In this document: positions 1 through 7,076 of the stretch, one piece after another
How positions within the stretch are numbered: the first letter of the stretch is position 1
How the letters are laid out: the number at the start of each line of letters is the position of its first letter
Assembly: GCA_964431685.1 (NCBI GenBank)
Contig: CAYSLA010000051.1
Location: 1 to 21,152, forward strand
DNA from: CAYSLA01 sp964431685
GTDB lineage: Bacteria; Armatimonadota; UBA5829
Direction of reading: 5' to 3'
Length of the DNA stretch: 21,152 nt
Notes under the pieces: generated by a model
Told to the model about the DNA's origin: nothing
Databases searched by the model: none
Seen by the model: only the letters and a program-made list of their open reading frames with translations
Program-made: the position numbers and the translations under genes

Positions 1-942
1 ATGGCTTCCGGCCTGGCAGAAGCCAGCATAATGCGCTGGACTCCCTGTCTGTGGGTCTGACGGGTCAGAAGGTGAACTGGGTGCTCGATGCGGACATAAG
101 TGGTTTTTTCGATGCCATAGACCACGAGTGGCTGATGAGATTTGTCGAGCATCGGATCAAGGACGAACGCGTGCTGCGCCACTTGAAGAAGTGGCTGAAA
201 GCAGGCGTATTGGAAGATGGAGTAGTCAGACTGGCTGAGGAGGGTACCCCGCAGGGCGGAAGTATATCTCCTTTGCTTGCGAATGTCTATCTGCACTATG
301 CCCTGGACAACTGGGTTCTAAGCTGGACACAGAGGCAAGCCACCGGTGATCTACTGCTGGTGCGCTATGCTGATGACTTCATCGTAGGGTTCCAGCACAG
401 GGCTGATGCTGAGCGGTTTCTGGTGGATCTGCAAGCACGGCTTGGCAGGTTCAACCTGAAGCTGCACCCTGATAAGACTCGCCTGATAGAGTTCGGTCGG
501 TATGCCCGGCAAAACAGGGAGACGCGAGGGGAATGCAAGCCTGAGACGTTCGACTTTCTGGGCTTCACACATATCTGTGGGGTGACACGGAAAGGCAGGT
601 TTCAAGTAGTGCGTAAGACAATGAGGAAGAGGCAGCACAATAAGCTCAAGGAAGTGAAGCTGGAACTCAGGAAACGAATGCATCAACCGGTCTTTGAGGT
701 CGGTAGATGGCGGCAAGTCGGTTGTTGTTGGTCATTACCGTTATTACGGCGTGCCGGGCAACTACGATGCCATGCAGTCTTTTCGATACCACATCACGCT
801 CCTCTGGAAGCGCATTCTTACACGGCGCAGCCAGAAAGGCCGTTGTAACTGGCCGCTTATAAACAAGTTGCTCTCTTTCTGGCTGCCCTATCCCAGGATC
901 GTGCATCCCTATCCTGGTAGTCGTCGCTACGTTACTACCTGA
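1..942 (+). pseudogene. ltrA: group II intron reverse transcriptase/maturase, 5' part outside window, frameshifted
   Basis: This is an intron-encoded protein that reverse-transcribes and helps splice its group II intron. The frame is open from base 3, reading GFRPGRSQHNALDSL, which is typical sequence upstream of the RT core, so the true start lies outside the window. RT motifs follow in order: VLDADISGFFDAIDHEWL, then GTPQGGSISPLLANVYLHYA, then the catalytic YADD at about 366-377, then FDFLGF and the maturase (X) region. After the GRW at about 702-710 the expected C-terminus (SVVVGHYRYYGVPGN through SRRYVTT) continues in another frame and stops at 940-942. Ignoring one base near 711 restores a normal-looking W-G-K-S-V-V junction, so this looks like a single-base insertion. 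In the uncorrected frame the protein runs on with unrelated residues to 848. No HNH endonuclease domain follows. The shift could be real decay or a sequencing error. Confidence 0.88.
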
Positions 943-947
943 TGCAG

Positions 948-1020
948 GAGCCCGGTGCGGTAGTTCCGCTCGCCGGGATCTGTGCGGGGGGCTGGGGGCA
1001 ACCCCAGTCCCTACCGCGAC
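948..1020 (+). ncRNA. group II intron ribozyme domains V and VI
   Basis: Domain V starts with GAGCCCGG, containing the catalytic AGC triad. It folds as CCCGG with CCGGG and GCGG with CCGC around a short loop, with a small bulge on the 3' side (948-981). Domain VI follows: GCGG (984-987) pairs with CCGC (1014-1017), and CTGGGG (992-997) pairs with CCCCAG (1002-1007). This leaves A1013 unpaired as the likely branch-point adenosine. Both domains look intact, so the RNA could still splice if a maturase is supplied. Confidence 0.75.
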
Positions 1021-1057
1021 AGACAACGCTGGTAAGCTTATCTCTTCGCACATAGCC

Positions 1058-1113
1058 CTTCGGGGCACACGCCCGCGAAGCATCATAGCAAGCAGGCAGG
1101 ATGCCTGCACCAC
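1058..1113. repeat. two hairpins; the second is a copy of a dispersed short repeat
   Basis: Within 1021-1122 no gene is visible. CTTCG-GGG (1058-1065) can pair with CCC-(G)-CGAAG (1072-1080). GCAGGCA (1094-1100) pairs with TGCCTGC (1102-1108) or close to it. Bases 1091-1113, read on the minus strand, nearly match 10421-10443 (GTGGTGCAGG, then TGCCTGC). It looks like a REP-type intergenic repeat rather than a coding feature. Confidence 0.45.
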
Positions 1114-1122
1114 AATTGACAA

Positions 1123-1150
1123 CGGGGACCGTCCAATCGGACGGTCCCCG
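1123..1150 (-). terminator. probable terminator of the hydrogenase operon
   Basis: A perfect 12-bp GC-rich stem (CGGGGACCGTCC at 1123-1134 with its complement at 1139-1150) has a 4-base loop. It begins 33 bases after the stop codon of the last hydrogenase gene. On the minus strand the stem is not followed by a good T-run; the plus-strand side (GCTTCGTTTCATTC) is slightly T-richer. It may therefore act in both directions, or serve mainly as an RNA-stabilising hairpin. Confidence 0.6.
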
Positions 1151-1182
1151 CTTCGTTTCATTCAACACACAAGTTCCGCGCT

Positions 1183-2946
1183 CTACTCCACATTCACCTT
1201 TATAGGTGTGGCCTTGCGGGATTTCAGGTCACGAGCAGTGTACTTCGTGTGCAGCAACTCGTGGCTCTTGTGGCTTAGCGGCTTGCCCAGGAACTCCTCG
1301 TAGATCTTCGTGATTGCCGGGTTCTCATGCGACTTGCGGATCGTCATTGCCTCGTCCTCATTGTAGATCGCTTCGGTCCGCTTGGCGCGAATCTCCGCGT
1401 TCGTAGGCTGAGGCTGACCGCCGCCTCCGATACACCCGCCAGGGCAACACATAATCTCTATGAAGTGATAGTCCGCATACTTGCCGCTCTTTATCCCTTC
1501 GAGCACTTCGCGCGCGTTCGCCAGACCGTGAGCGACCGCGGCCTTGACCTCCAGGTCGCCTACCTGAACGGCGGCCTCGCGAATGCCATCTGTTCCGCGG
1601 ACGGCGGTGACGTTGACGTTGTCCAACGGCGTGCCAGTGATGAGCTCGTATGCAGTGCGGAGAGCCGCTTCCATAACTCCGCCGGTGTTTCCAAAGATAA
1701 CCGCAGCGCCCGTGCTCATTCCCAGCGGGTCGTCGTACTCACTGTCCTGCAGGTTCGGCAGGTCGATGCCGGCCTCAATCATCATGCCGGCTGCCTCCCG
1801 GGTTGTCAGGACATAATCGACATCCTGGTAGCCGCTGTCCGCCATCTCAGGCCGCTCGCACTCGAACTTCTTCGCCACACAAGGCATGATCGAGACGCTG
1901 ACTATGTTCCCCGGGTCAATGCCCATCTTCTCAGCATAGTAGCTCTTTGCCAGCGCACCAAACATCTGCTGCGGACTCTTGCACGATGACACGTGCGGGA
2001 GAAGCTCGGGATAGTAGTACTCAATGAACTTGATCCATCCGGGTGAGCAGGACGTGAGCTGCGGAAGAACTCCACCGTTCGTGACACGATCGATCAGCTC
2101 GCTCCCCTCCTCCATTATGGTGAGGTCGGCGGTGAAGTCCGTATCCATCACCCGATCGAAACCCATCATCTTGAGGGCGGTGACCATCTTGCCTGTAACT
2201 CGGCTGCCAGCAGGCATTCCAAACTCCTCGCCGATGGCGGCGCGCACCGCCGGAGCCGTCTGCACGACCACGTGCTTCTTGGGGTCGTAGATGGCCTCCC
2301 AAACCTTGGCCGACGGATCGTTGCCCTTGAGAGCGCCGGTGGGGCAGCGGTTGATGCACTGCCCGCAGTTGACGCACACGACGTCAGCCAGTTCTTCACC
2401 CATGCCGGGCACCATTATCGTGTCCCAACCGCGCTGAGCGGCGTGCAAAGCGGATACACTCTGCAGGTCCTCGCAAACACGCGTACAGCGTCCGCACAGA
2501 ATGCACTTCTCGGGGTCGCGTATGACTGACAGGCTGCTCGGGTCTTTCTCATAGACCCTGCGCTCTCCCTGGAAACGAACATCGTCGATGCCCAGTTCCC
2601 TTGCCAGTGACTGAAGCTCGCACTTGCCGCTTCTCGCACACGTCAGGCACTCCTGCGGGTGGTTCGCCAACAGCAGTTCCACGATCACCTTGCGGGCCGC
2701 TCTGACCTTCGGCGAATGCGTCTGGACAACCATCTTGTGGGTAACCGGATACGAACACGCCGCCACCAACGTCCGCTGGCCCTCCACTTCCACAACGCAG
2801 ACTCGACACACCCCGTCTGGGAGCAAGTCCGAGTGGTAGCACAACGTAGGTATGTGAATACCCGCCGAACGCGCAGCCTCCAGAATCGTCATATCCGGAT
2901 GAGCGGCCACATCCTGGCCGTTTATAACTATGTTCACAGTACTCAT
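1183..2946 (-). CDS. hndD: [FeFe] hydrogenase catalytic subunit, HndD/HydA type (module 1)
   Basis: This 587-residue cytoplasmic enzyme catalyses reversible 2H+ + 2e- to H2 within an NAD(P)- and possibly ferredoxin-linked complex. Domains in order: an N-terminal 2Fe-2S ferredoxin (C36, C47, C50, C64); a His-Cys3 4Fe-4S site (H96, C100, C103, C109); two 4Fe-4S clusters (C148/151/154/158 and C191/194/197/201); the H-cluster domain; and a C-terminal HydB-like tail (RKSHENPAI...LLHTKY). H-cluster motifs are TSCSPGW (298-304), MPCVAKKFE (C356) and EIMCCPGGC (C501, C505). Compared with the TSCCPGW of well-studied enzymes, the residue next to Pro is Ser301, and an extra Cys500 precedes the L3 ligand. 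The length is normal for HndD. ATG at 2946 has GAAGGGG upstream. It is the last gene of the operon, 27 bp after hndC. Closely similar to the gene at 5290-7065. Confidence 0.95.
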   Translation of the reverse strand: MSTVNIVINGQDVAAHPDMTILEAARSAGIHIPTLCYHSDLLPDGVCRVCVVEVEGQRTLVAACSYPVTHKMVVQTHSPKVRAARKVIVELLLANHPQECLTCARSGKCELQSLARELGIDDVRFQGERRVYEKDPSSLSVIRDPEKCILCGRCTRVCEDLQSVSALHAAQRGWDTIMVPGMGEELADVVCVNCGQCINRCPTGALKGNDPSAKVWEAIYDPKKHVVVQTAPAVRAAIGEEFGMPAGSRVTGKMVTALKMMGFDRVMDTDFTADLTIMEEGSELIDRVTNGGVLPQLTSCSPGWIKFIEYYYPELLPHVSSCKSPQQMFGALAKSYYAEKMGIDPGNIVSVSIMPCVAKKFECERPEMADSGYQDVDYVLTTREAAGMMIEAGIDLPNLQDSEYDDPLGMSTGAAVIFGNTGGVMEAALRTAYELITGTPLDNVNVTAVRGTDGIREAAVQVGDLEVKAAVAHGLANAREVLEGIKSGKYADYHFIEIMCCPGGCIGGGGQPQPTNAEIRAKRTEAIYNEDEAMTIRKSHENPAITKIYEEFLGKPLSHKSHELLHTKYTARDLKSRKATPIKVNVE

Positions 2947-2973
2947 GTAGTTTGATTCCCCTTCTTAGGAGCC

Positions 2974-4590
2974 TTAGCCGACGCGTTCGGCCACTTTATC
3001 CATCGGACACACCCCAGCGGGACAAACGCCGTCCTTCAGGTGCGCCAAGTACTCGTCTTCAAAGAGAGGCAAGCTGCTCTTGAACGCGACAGACGCGAAC
3101 TGCCCAAGACCACACTTGCTTGTCAGAGACATCGTCTCTCCAAGCTCACTGAGAAGCTTGATGTCGTTAACGCTGCCCATGCCTCTTGTCCACCGCGTGA
3201 ATGTCTCGAGGATCCTCTTGCATCCCTCGCGGCAAGGCGCGCACTGCCCACAGCTTTCGTGGTAGAAGAACTGTGCAATGTTCGTCATAAGATCCACGAT
3301 GCACTTGGTATCGTCCATCACGATGAGCGCACCGGCGCCGGGAGCCAACTCCTCGGCGCAGAGCTTGAGGTCAAGCGAACCAGCGCCAACCAGCACGCCA
3401 CTCGGCCCGCCCATCAGGACGGCCTTGAAGTGGTGACCATCCTTGATTCCACCCGCCATCCCGTAGATTATCTCTCTAAGAGTAGTGCCAAAGGCCACTT
3501 CGTAGACGCCGGGATATTGCACATCACCGCACGGTGAGAATATCTTGGTGCCTTTGCTTAGACCGGTGCCTATGCCGCAGTACCACTTCGAACCATTGGC
3601 AACTATCTGCGGTACACAAGCTAGTGTCTCCACATTGTTGATGACAGTTGGCGCGCCCATCAGCCCCTTGCTTGGCGGATACGGCGGCTTCGTTCGAGAT
3701 TCCCCGCGTCTTCCTTCCAGCGACTCCAGAAGCGCGGTCTCCTCGCCACAAATGTAGGCCCCGGCGCCTTTGAAGACTTCGATGTCGAAGTCAAAACCAG
3801 ACCCGAAGATATCCTTACCCAGAAGCCCCATCGCCCTCGCATCCGCGATGGCCTTCTCAGTGTGAGATACCGACTGGTGATACTCACCGCGGATGTATAT
3901 GTAGCCGTGATTCGCCCCGACCGCATACCCGGCGATCACCATTCCCTCGATAACTGAGTGGGGGTCGCCCTCAAGGATCAGCCTGTCCTTGAAGTTCCCC
4001 GGTTCGCCTTCGTCGGCATTGCATACAATGTACTTCGGAGCGCCCGGCGCGTTCGCCGTGAATTCCCATTTCAGACCTGTGGGGAAACCGGCTCCACCCC
4101 GGCCGCGCAGCATGGAGGCCTTGACCTCTTCAACTATGTCAAATGGCTCAAGCTTGCTGAGAGCTTTGCCGAGCACTTCGTAGCCGCCAACAGCTATATA
4201 CTCCTCAATCGATGTCGGGTCGATCTGACCGACATTCCTGAGCACAACCCGAAGCTCATTGCACCTTGGTGCGGCAGCAGAATCGACGACCGCCGCACTC
4301 TCGCCAGTGTAGGCAAGCCGCTTGACCTGCCGTCCCTTGAGCAAATGCTCCTCAACGATCTCCGGCACGTCCTCCACAGTGACGGGCCCGTAGATAATCC
4401 CGTCCGGATAGACGATCATAGCGGGGACAGCACCGCGAGCGCCCAAATCGCCCGTCTCCAACACCTTCACTTCTTTGTCAAGACCGCGCTTAGCGATCTC
4501 CTCAACCAGGGCGTTCTTCACCGCGACGGCGTTCTTCAGCACTGCGGTCGCACCTGTATCCACCAACACGTGAGCTCTAAAGACAGCCAT
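2974..4590 (-). CDS. hndC: NuoF-like subunit HndC/HydB (module 1), N-terminal 2Fe-2S cysteines lost
   Basis: This is the FMN- and NAD(P)H-binding subunit of a multimeric [FeFe] hydrogenase, 538 residues. It has an N-terminal thioredoxin-like ferredoxin fold (about 1-95); the FMN site GRGGAGFPTGLKW; CNADEGEPG; the nucleotide-binding GAGAYICGEETALLESLEG; an SLBB region; and a 4Fe-4S site (ESCGQCAPCREG and KCGLGQ). The protein ends at CPAGVCPMDKVAERVG, so it lacks the 2x4Fe-4S ferredoxin tail found in many HydB proteins. The N-terminal domain is odd: where the paralog at 7077-9809 has CAGAGCVSC and TGCMGSC, this protein has DTGATAVLK and TGDLGAR. The fold is kept but every cluster cysteine is gone, so this part probably carries no 2Fe-2S cluster. 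The gene follows hndA after 2 bases. Confidence 0.94.
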   Translation of the reverse strand: MAVFRAHVLVDTGATAVLKNAVAVKNALVEEIAKRGLDKEVKVLETGDLGARGAVPAMIVYPDGIIYGPVTVEDVPEIVEEHLLKGRQVKRLAYTGESAAVVDSAAAPRCNELRVVLRNVGQIDPTSIEEYIAVGGYEVLGKALSKLEPFDIVEEVKASMLRGRGGAGFPTGLKWEFTANAPGAPKYIVCNADEGEPGNFKDRLILEGDPHSVIEGMVIAGYAVGANHGYIYIRGEYHQSVSHTEKAIADARAMGLLGKDIFGSGFDFDIEVFKGAGAYICGEETALLESLEGRRGESRTKPPYPPSKGLMGAPTVINNVETLACVPQIVANGSKWYCGIGTGLSKGTKIFSPCGDVQYPGVYEVAFGTTLREIIYGMAGGIKDGHHFKAVLMGGPSGVLVGAGSLDLKLCAEELAPGAGALIVMDDTKCIVDLMTNIAQFFYHESCGQCAPCREGCKRILETFTRWTRGMGSVNDIKLLSELGETMSLTSKCGLGQFASVAFKSSLPLFEDEYLAHLKDGVCPAGVCPMDKVAERVG

Positions 4591-4592
4591 CT

Positions 4593-5078
4593 CTATTCAC
4601 CATCCTTATACTTGCTGAGGATCGACGGGATGGAATCCGGCTTGAGGTTACCGTACACATCATCGTTCACCATAATCGCCGGTGCGACGCCGCACAAACC
4701 CATGCAACTCACCACCTCGAAGGTAAACAGGCCGTCTTCGGTCGTCTCGCCGGGACTGATTCCGATGGCGTCGGTTATCGCCTTGCGAATAGAGCTGCTG
4801 CCCTCCAAGTGACACGGAGGGCTGTCGCAGATTCGCACGATGTTCTTGCCGTGCGGCTTTGTATAGAACAGAGTATAGAACGTCGCAACTCCGTGGACCT
4901 TTGCCGCGGTCGTCGAAAGCTGCTCCGCTACTGTCTCCATTACGTCAGCCGACAAGTAACCCAATTCGTCCTGCAGATCGTGAAGAATTGGTACCAGGTA
5001 TCGCTTATCACCGCCATAGCGTTTGCACACCACAGCGACAGTGTCGGCGCCCTTGACGCCGCATCCACACTCACTCAT
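4593..5078 (-). CDS. hndA: NuoE-like 2Fe-2S subunit HndA/HydC (module 1)
   Basis: This 161-residue NuoE family protein carries one 2Fe-2S cluster in a thioredoxin-like fold and pairs with the NuoF-like subunit encoded next. The helical N-terminal part (YLVPILHDLQDELGYLS) leads to the family signature HGVATFYTLF. Cluster ligands follow in CDSPPC (C-x4-C) and SCMGLCGVAPA (C-x3-C). An additional CGC pair lies near the N-terminus (MSECGCG) and is not a standard ligand set. ATG at 5078 follows a G-rich stretch (GGGGGG) at suitable spacing. The stop lies 2 bp before the hndC start, which suggests translational coupling. It is the first gene after the 92-bp tandem repeat. Confidence 0.93.
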   Translation of the reverse strand: MSECGCGVKGADTVAVVCKRYGGDKRYLVPILHDLQDELGYLSADVMETVAEQLSTTAAKVHGVATFYTLFYTKPHGKNIVRICDSPPCHLEGSSSIRKAITDAIGISPGETTEDGLFTFEVVSCMGLCGVAPAIMVNDDVYGNLKPDSIPSILSKYKDGE

Positions 5079-5093
5079 TCAGCACCCCCCGAA

Positions 5094-5277
5094 ATGATAT
5101 CGAAATACGCCCGGTGTATCGGGAATCTTGTCCCTGATACTACTACTTTCGTTTCGGGAACAAGTTCCCGAAACACCAACACCACATGATATCGAAATAC
5201 GCCCGGTGTATGGGGAATCTTGTTCCCGATACTACCAGGTTCGTTTCGGGAACAAGTTCCCGAAACACCACACAATA
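5094..5277. repeat. two tandem 92-bp direct repeats, each with two hairpins
   Basis: The 211-bp gap between the module 2 hndD and module 1 hndA holds two nearly identical copies (5094-5185 and 5186-about 5277). Both start ATGATATCGAAATACGCCCG, and I count about six differences over some 84 aligned bases. Each copy contains an imperfect hairpin (GTATCGGGAA and relatives) and an 11-bp stem made of GTTTCGGGAAC, an AA loop and GTTCCCGAAAC. The second hairpin is identical in both copies. No ORF or promoter is evident here. It may be a REP/BIME-like insertion, or an RNA processing or attenuation point between the two hydrogenase modules. Confidence 0.85.
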
Positions 5278-5289
5278 TGTTCCGTAACC

Positions 5290-7065
5290 TTACTTGACCG
5301 GCACTTTCTCGCTATCTGTGTCGGCATGATCTTCAACTGGAAACTCCGACCGCTTCACATAATGTGTGTGCAGCAGCTTGTGCGAGCGATGGCCCAGCGG
5401 CTTCTCGAGGAACTCTTCGTAGAGAGCAATCACCGCAGGATTCTCGTGCGATTTGCGCATGGGCAGCCCCTCGTCTTCACGGTATATGGCTTCCATTCGC
5501 TTCTGCCGGATCTCATCTGTTGTCGGAATAGGCTGACCGCCGCCGCCCAGACACCCGCCTGGACAACACATTATCTCAATAAAGTGATAATCAGCCTCAC
5601 CGGCACGCACCTTGTCCATCAGTTTGCGAGCGTTCGCAAGTCCGCTCGCGACTGCCACCTTCACATCCAGATCGCCAACTTTGACCGTAGCTTCCTTGAT
5701 GCCTTCAAGCCCGCGGACAGCAGTGAAGTTGACGTTGTCTAACTCGTTACCGGTGACAACTTCATACACCGTTCGCAACGCGGCTTCCATAACTCCGCCC
5801 GTCGCCCCGAATATGACCGCCGCACCTGTGGATATGCCCAGAGGATCGTCGAAACTCTCATCCGGCAAATTGACAAAGTCAATCCCTGCTTCACGCATCA
5901 TCTGGGCCGCTTCACGAGTGGTAAGAACCGCGTCGACATCCGGAATCTCTTCCACACTGCACATCTCGTCCCGGCCCGCTTCCAACTTCTTGGCCGTGCA
6001 GGGCATTATCGACACCACGTACAACTTCTTCGGGTCCACGCCGATCTTGTCCGCATAGTAAGTCTTGGCGAGCGCCCCAAACATCTGCTGCGGGCTCTTG
6101 CACGTAGACAGGTTCGGGATGAGCTCCGGGTAGAAGTGTTCGACGAACTTGATCCAGCCTGGGCTGCACGAAGTCATCATTGGCAGCGTGCCACCGTTCT
6201 GAACTCTCTGCAACAGCTCATTGCCTTCCTCGAGAATCGTGAGGTCGGCAGTGAAGTCTGTGTCAAACACCTTGTCGAAACCAAGCCGACGAAGACCTGC
6301 AACCATTTTCTTCGTTACCAGGCTGCCGGCTGGCATCCCAAACTCTTCGCCTATCGCAACACGCACGGCAGGCGCAGTCTGAACAACGACGTGTGTGTCG
6401 GGATCAGCCAGAGCATCCCACACCATTTGCATATGCGATTTCTCGCGAAGAGCACCCACCGGGCAGACCGAAATGCATTGCCCACAGGCAACACACGCGA
6501 CTTCGGCCAGGTTCTTCTTGGCGGCAGGGGCGATCATCGTTTCGAAACCACGATCGACTGGGAATATCTGGCCTACCCCCTGAACCTCCTGGCAGACAGT
6601 CACGCAGCGTCTGCACAGAATGCACTTGCTTGTGTCCCTCTCAACCGATGGCGAACTAGTGTCCACATAACACTCAGGCATCTCGCCCATATACCGGTTT
6701 TCCTGTATCCCCATCCGCTTAGCCAATGCCTGCAACTCGCAGTTGAGACTTCTTCGGCAGACGGTGCACTCCTGGCTGTGGGCTGACAGCATCAACTCCA
6801 CGACAGTCTTTCTCGCATCGTGCACTTTCTTTGTGTTCGTGCGCACAACCATGCCATCCGTCGCAGGAAAAGAGCAAGATGCCTGCAGGCCCCTGCCGCC
6901 TTCCACTTCAACAAGACAGACCCTGCACGCCCCGATGGGTTTGTGACCTTCCAAGTGACACAGAGTCGGGATCTGGACACCGGCGACTTTCGCCGCGTCC
7001 AGAACCGTGCTTCCCTTTGGCACTTGCACATCGATCCCGTCTATCTTAACGGTTATGTTATCCAT
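5290..7065 (-). CDS. hndD: [FeFe] hydrogenase catalytic subunit, HndD/HydA type (module 2)
   Basis: This 591-residue hydrogenase is colinear with the one at 1183-2946, with the same residue numbering through the H domain. Clusters: 2Fe-2S (C36/47/50/64), His-Cys3 4Fe-4S (H96, C100, C103, C109), two 4Fe-4S (C148/151/154/158 and C191/194/197/201). H-cluster motifs are TSCSPGW (298-304), MPCTAKKLE (C356) and EIMCCPGGC (C501, C505). It carries the same Ser301 and Cys500 variants as its paralog, although the codons differ, so the variation is conserved and not a sequencing artefact. ATG at 7065 is preceded by AAGAGGT. The gene begins 11 bp after the NuoF-GltD fusion, which is presumably its electron-transfer partner. 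The two copies look like an old tandem duplication or paralogs brought together. Confidence 0.95.
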   Translation of the reverse strand: MDNITVKIDGIDVQVPKGSTVLDAAKVAGVQIPTLCHLEGHKPIGACRVCLVEVEGGRGLQASCSFPATDGMVVRTNTKKVHDARKTVVELMLSAHSQECTVCRRSLNCELQALAKRMGIQENRYMGEMPECYVDTSSPSVERDTSKCILCRRCVTVCQEVQGVGQIFPVDRGFETMIAPAAKKNLAEVACVACGQCISVCPVGALREKSHMQMVWDALADPDTHVVVQTAPAVRVAIGEEFGMPAGSLVTKKMVAGLRRLGFDKVFDTDFTADLTILEEGNELLQRVQNGGTLPMMTSCSPGWIKFVEHFYPELIPNLSTCKSPQQMFGALAKTYYADKIGVDPKKLYVVSIMPCTAKKLEAGRDEMCSVEEIPDVDAVLTTREAAQMMREAGIDFVNLPDESFDDPLGISTGAAVIFGATGGVMEAALRTVYEVVTGNELDNVNFTAVRGLEGIKEATVKVGDLDVKVAVASGLANARKLMDKVRAGEADYHFIEIMCCPGGCLGGGGQPIPTTDEIRQKRMEAIYREDEGLPMRKSHENPAVIALYEEFLEKPLGHRSHKLLHTHYVKRSEFPVEDHADTDSEKVPVK

Positions 7066-7076
7066 TTTTTACCTCT

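Larger units (their letters stand above)
1..1020 (+). mobile_element. group II intron, 3' portion (retroelement)
   Basis: The element consists of the maturase ORF followed 5 bases later by structured ribozyme domains V and VI. Group II introns commonly end in AY, and the sequence CCGCGAC ending at 1020 fits as the 3' splice boundary. The 5' end and domains I-III lie left of the window. The intron points toward the hydrogenase operon, and its 3' end is about 100 bp from that operon's putative terminator. The interrupted or flanking gene cannot be identified from the bases available. Confidence 0.8.

Noticed and set aside
1058..1150. Three successive hairpins as a CRISPR or integron attC remnant
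   Set aside because: The stems differ in sequence and spacing, no regular repeats or spacers occur, and a terminator plus REP-type repeat explains them.
667..1161. 164-residue minus-strand ORF over the intron 3' end
   Set aside because: It runs antisense to the maturase and ribozyme domains, has no family features, and its sequence reflects structured RNA.
3958..4812. 284-residue plus-strand ORF
   Set aside because: It is antisense to the NuoF-like and NuoE-like genes, with no recognisable domains or ribosome binding site.
5094..5277. Two-unit CRISPR array
   Set aside because: Only two 92-bp units lie directly adjacent, the near identity covers most of each unit so there is no repeat/spacer pattern, and no cas genes are nearby.
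5128..5742. 204-residue plus-strand ORF
   Set aside because: It lies across the tandem repeat and antisense to the second hydrogenase, whose protein motifs are unmistakable.
1183..7065. The two HndD genes as an assembly duplication
   Set aside because: They differ at many residues and codons, and their partner genes differ in architecture, so they are real paralogs.
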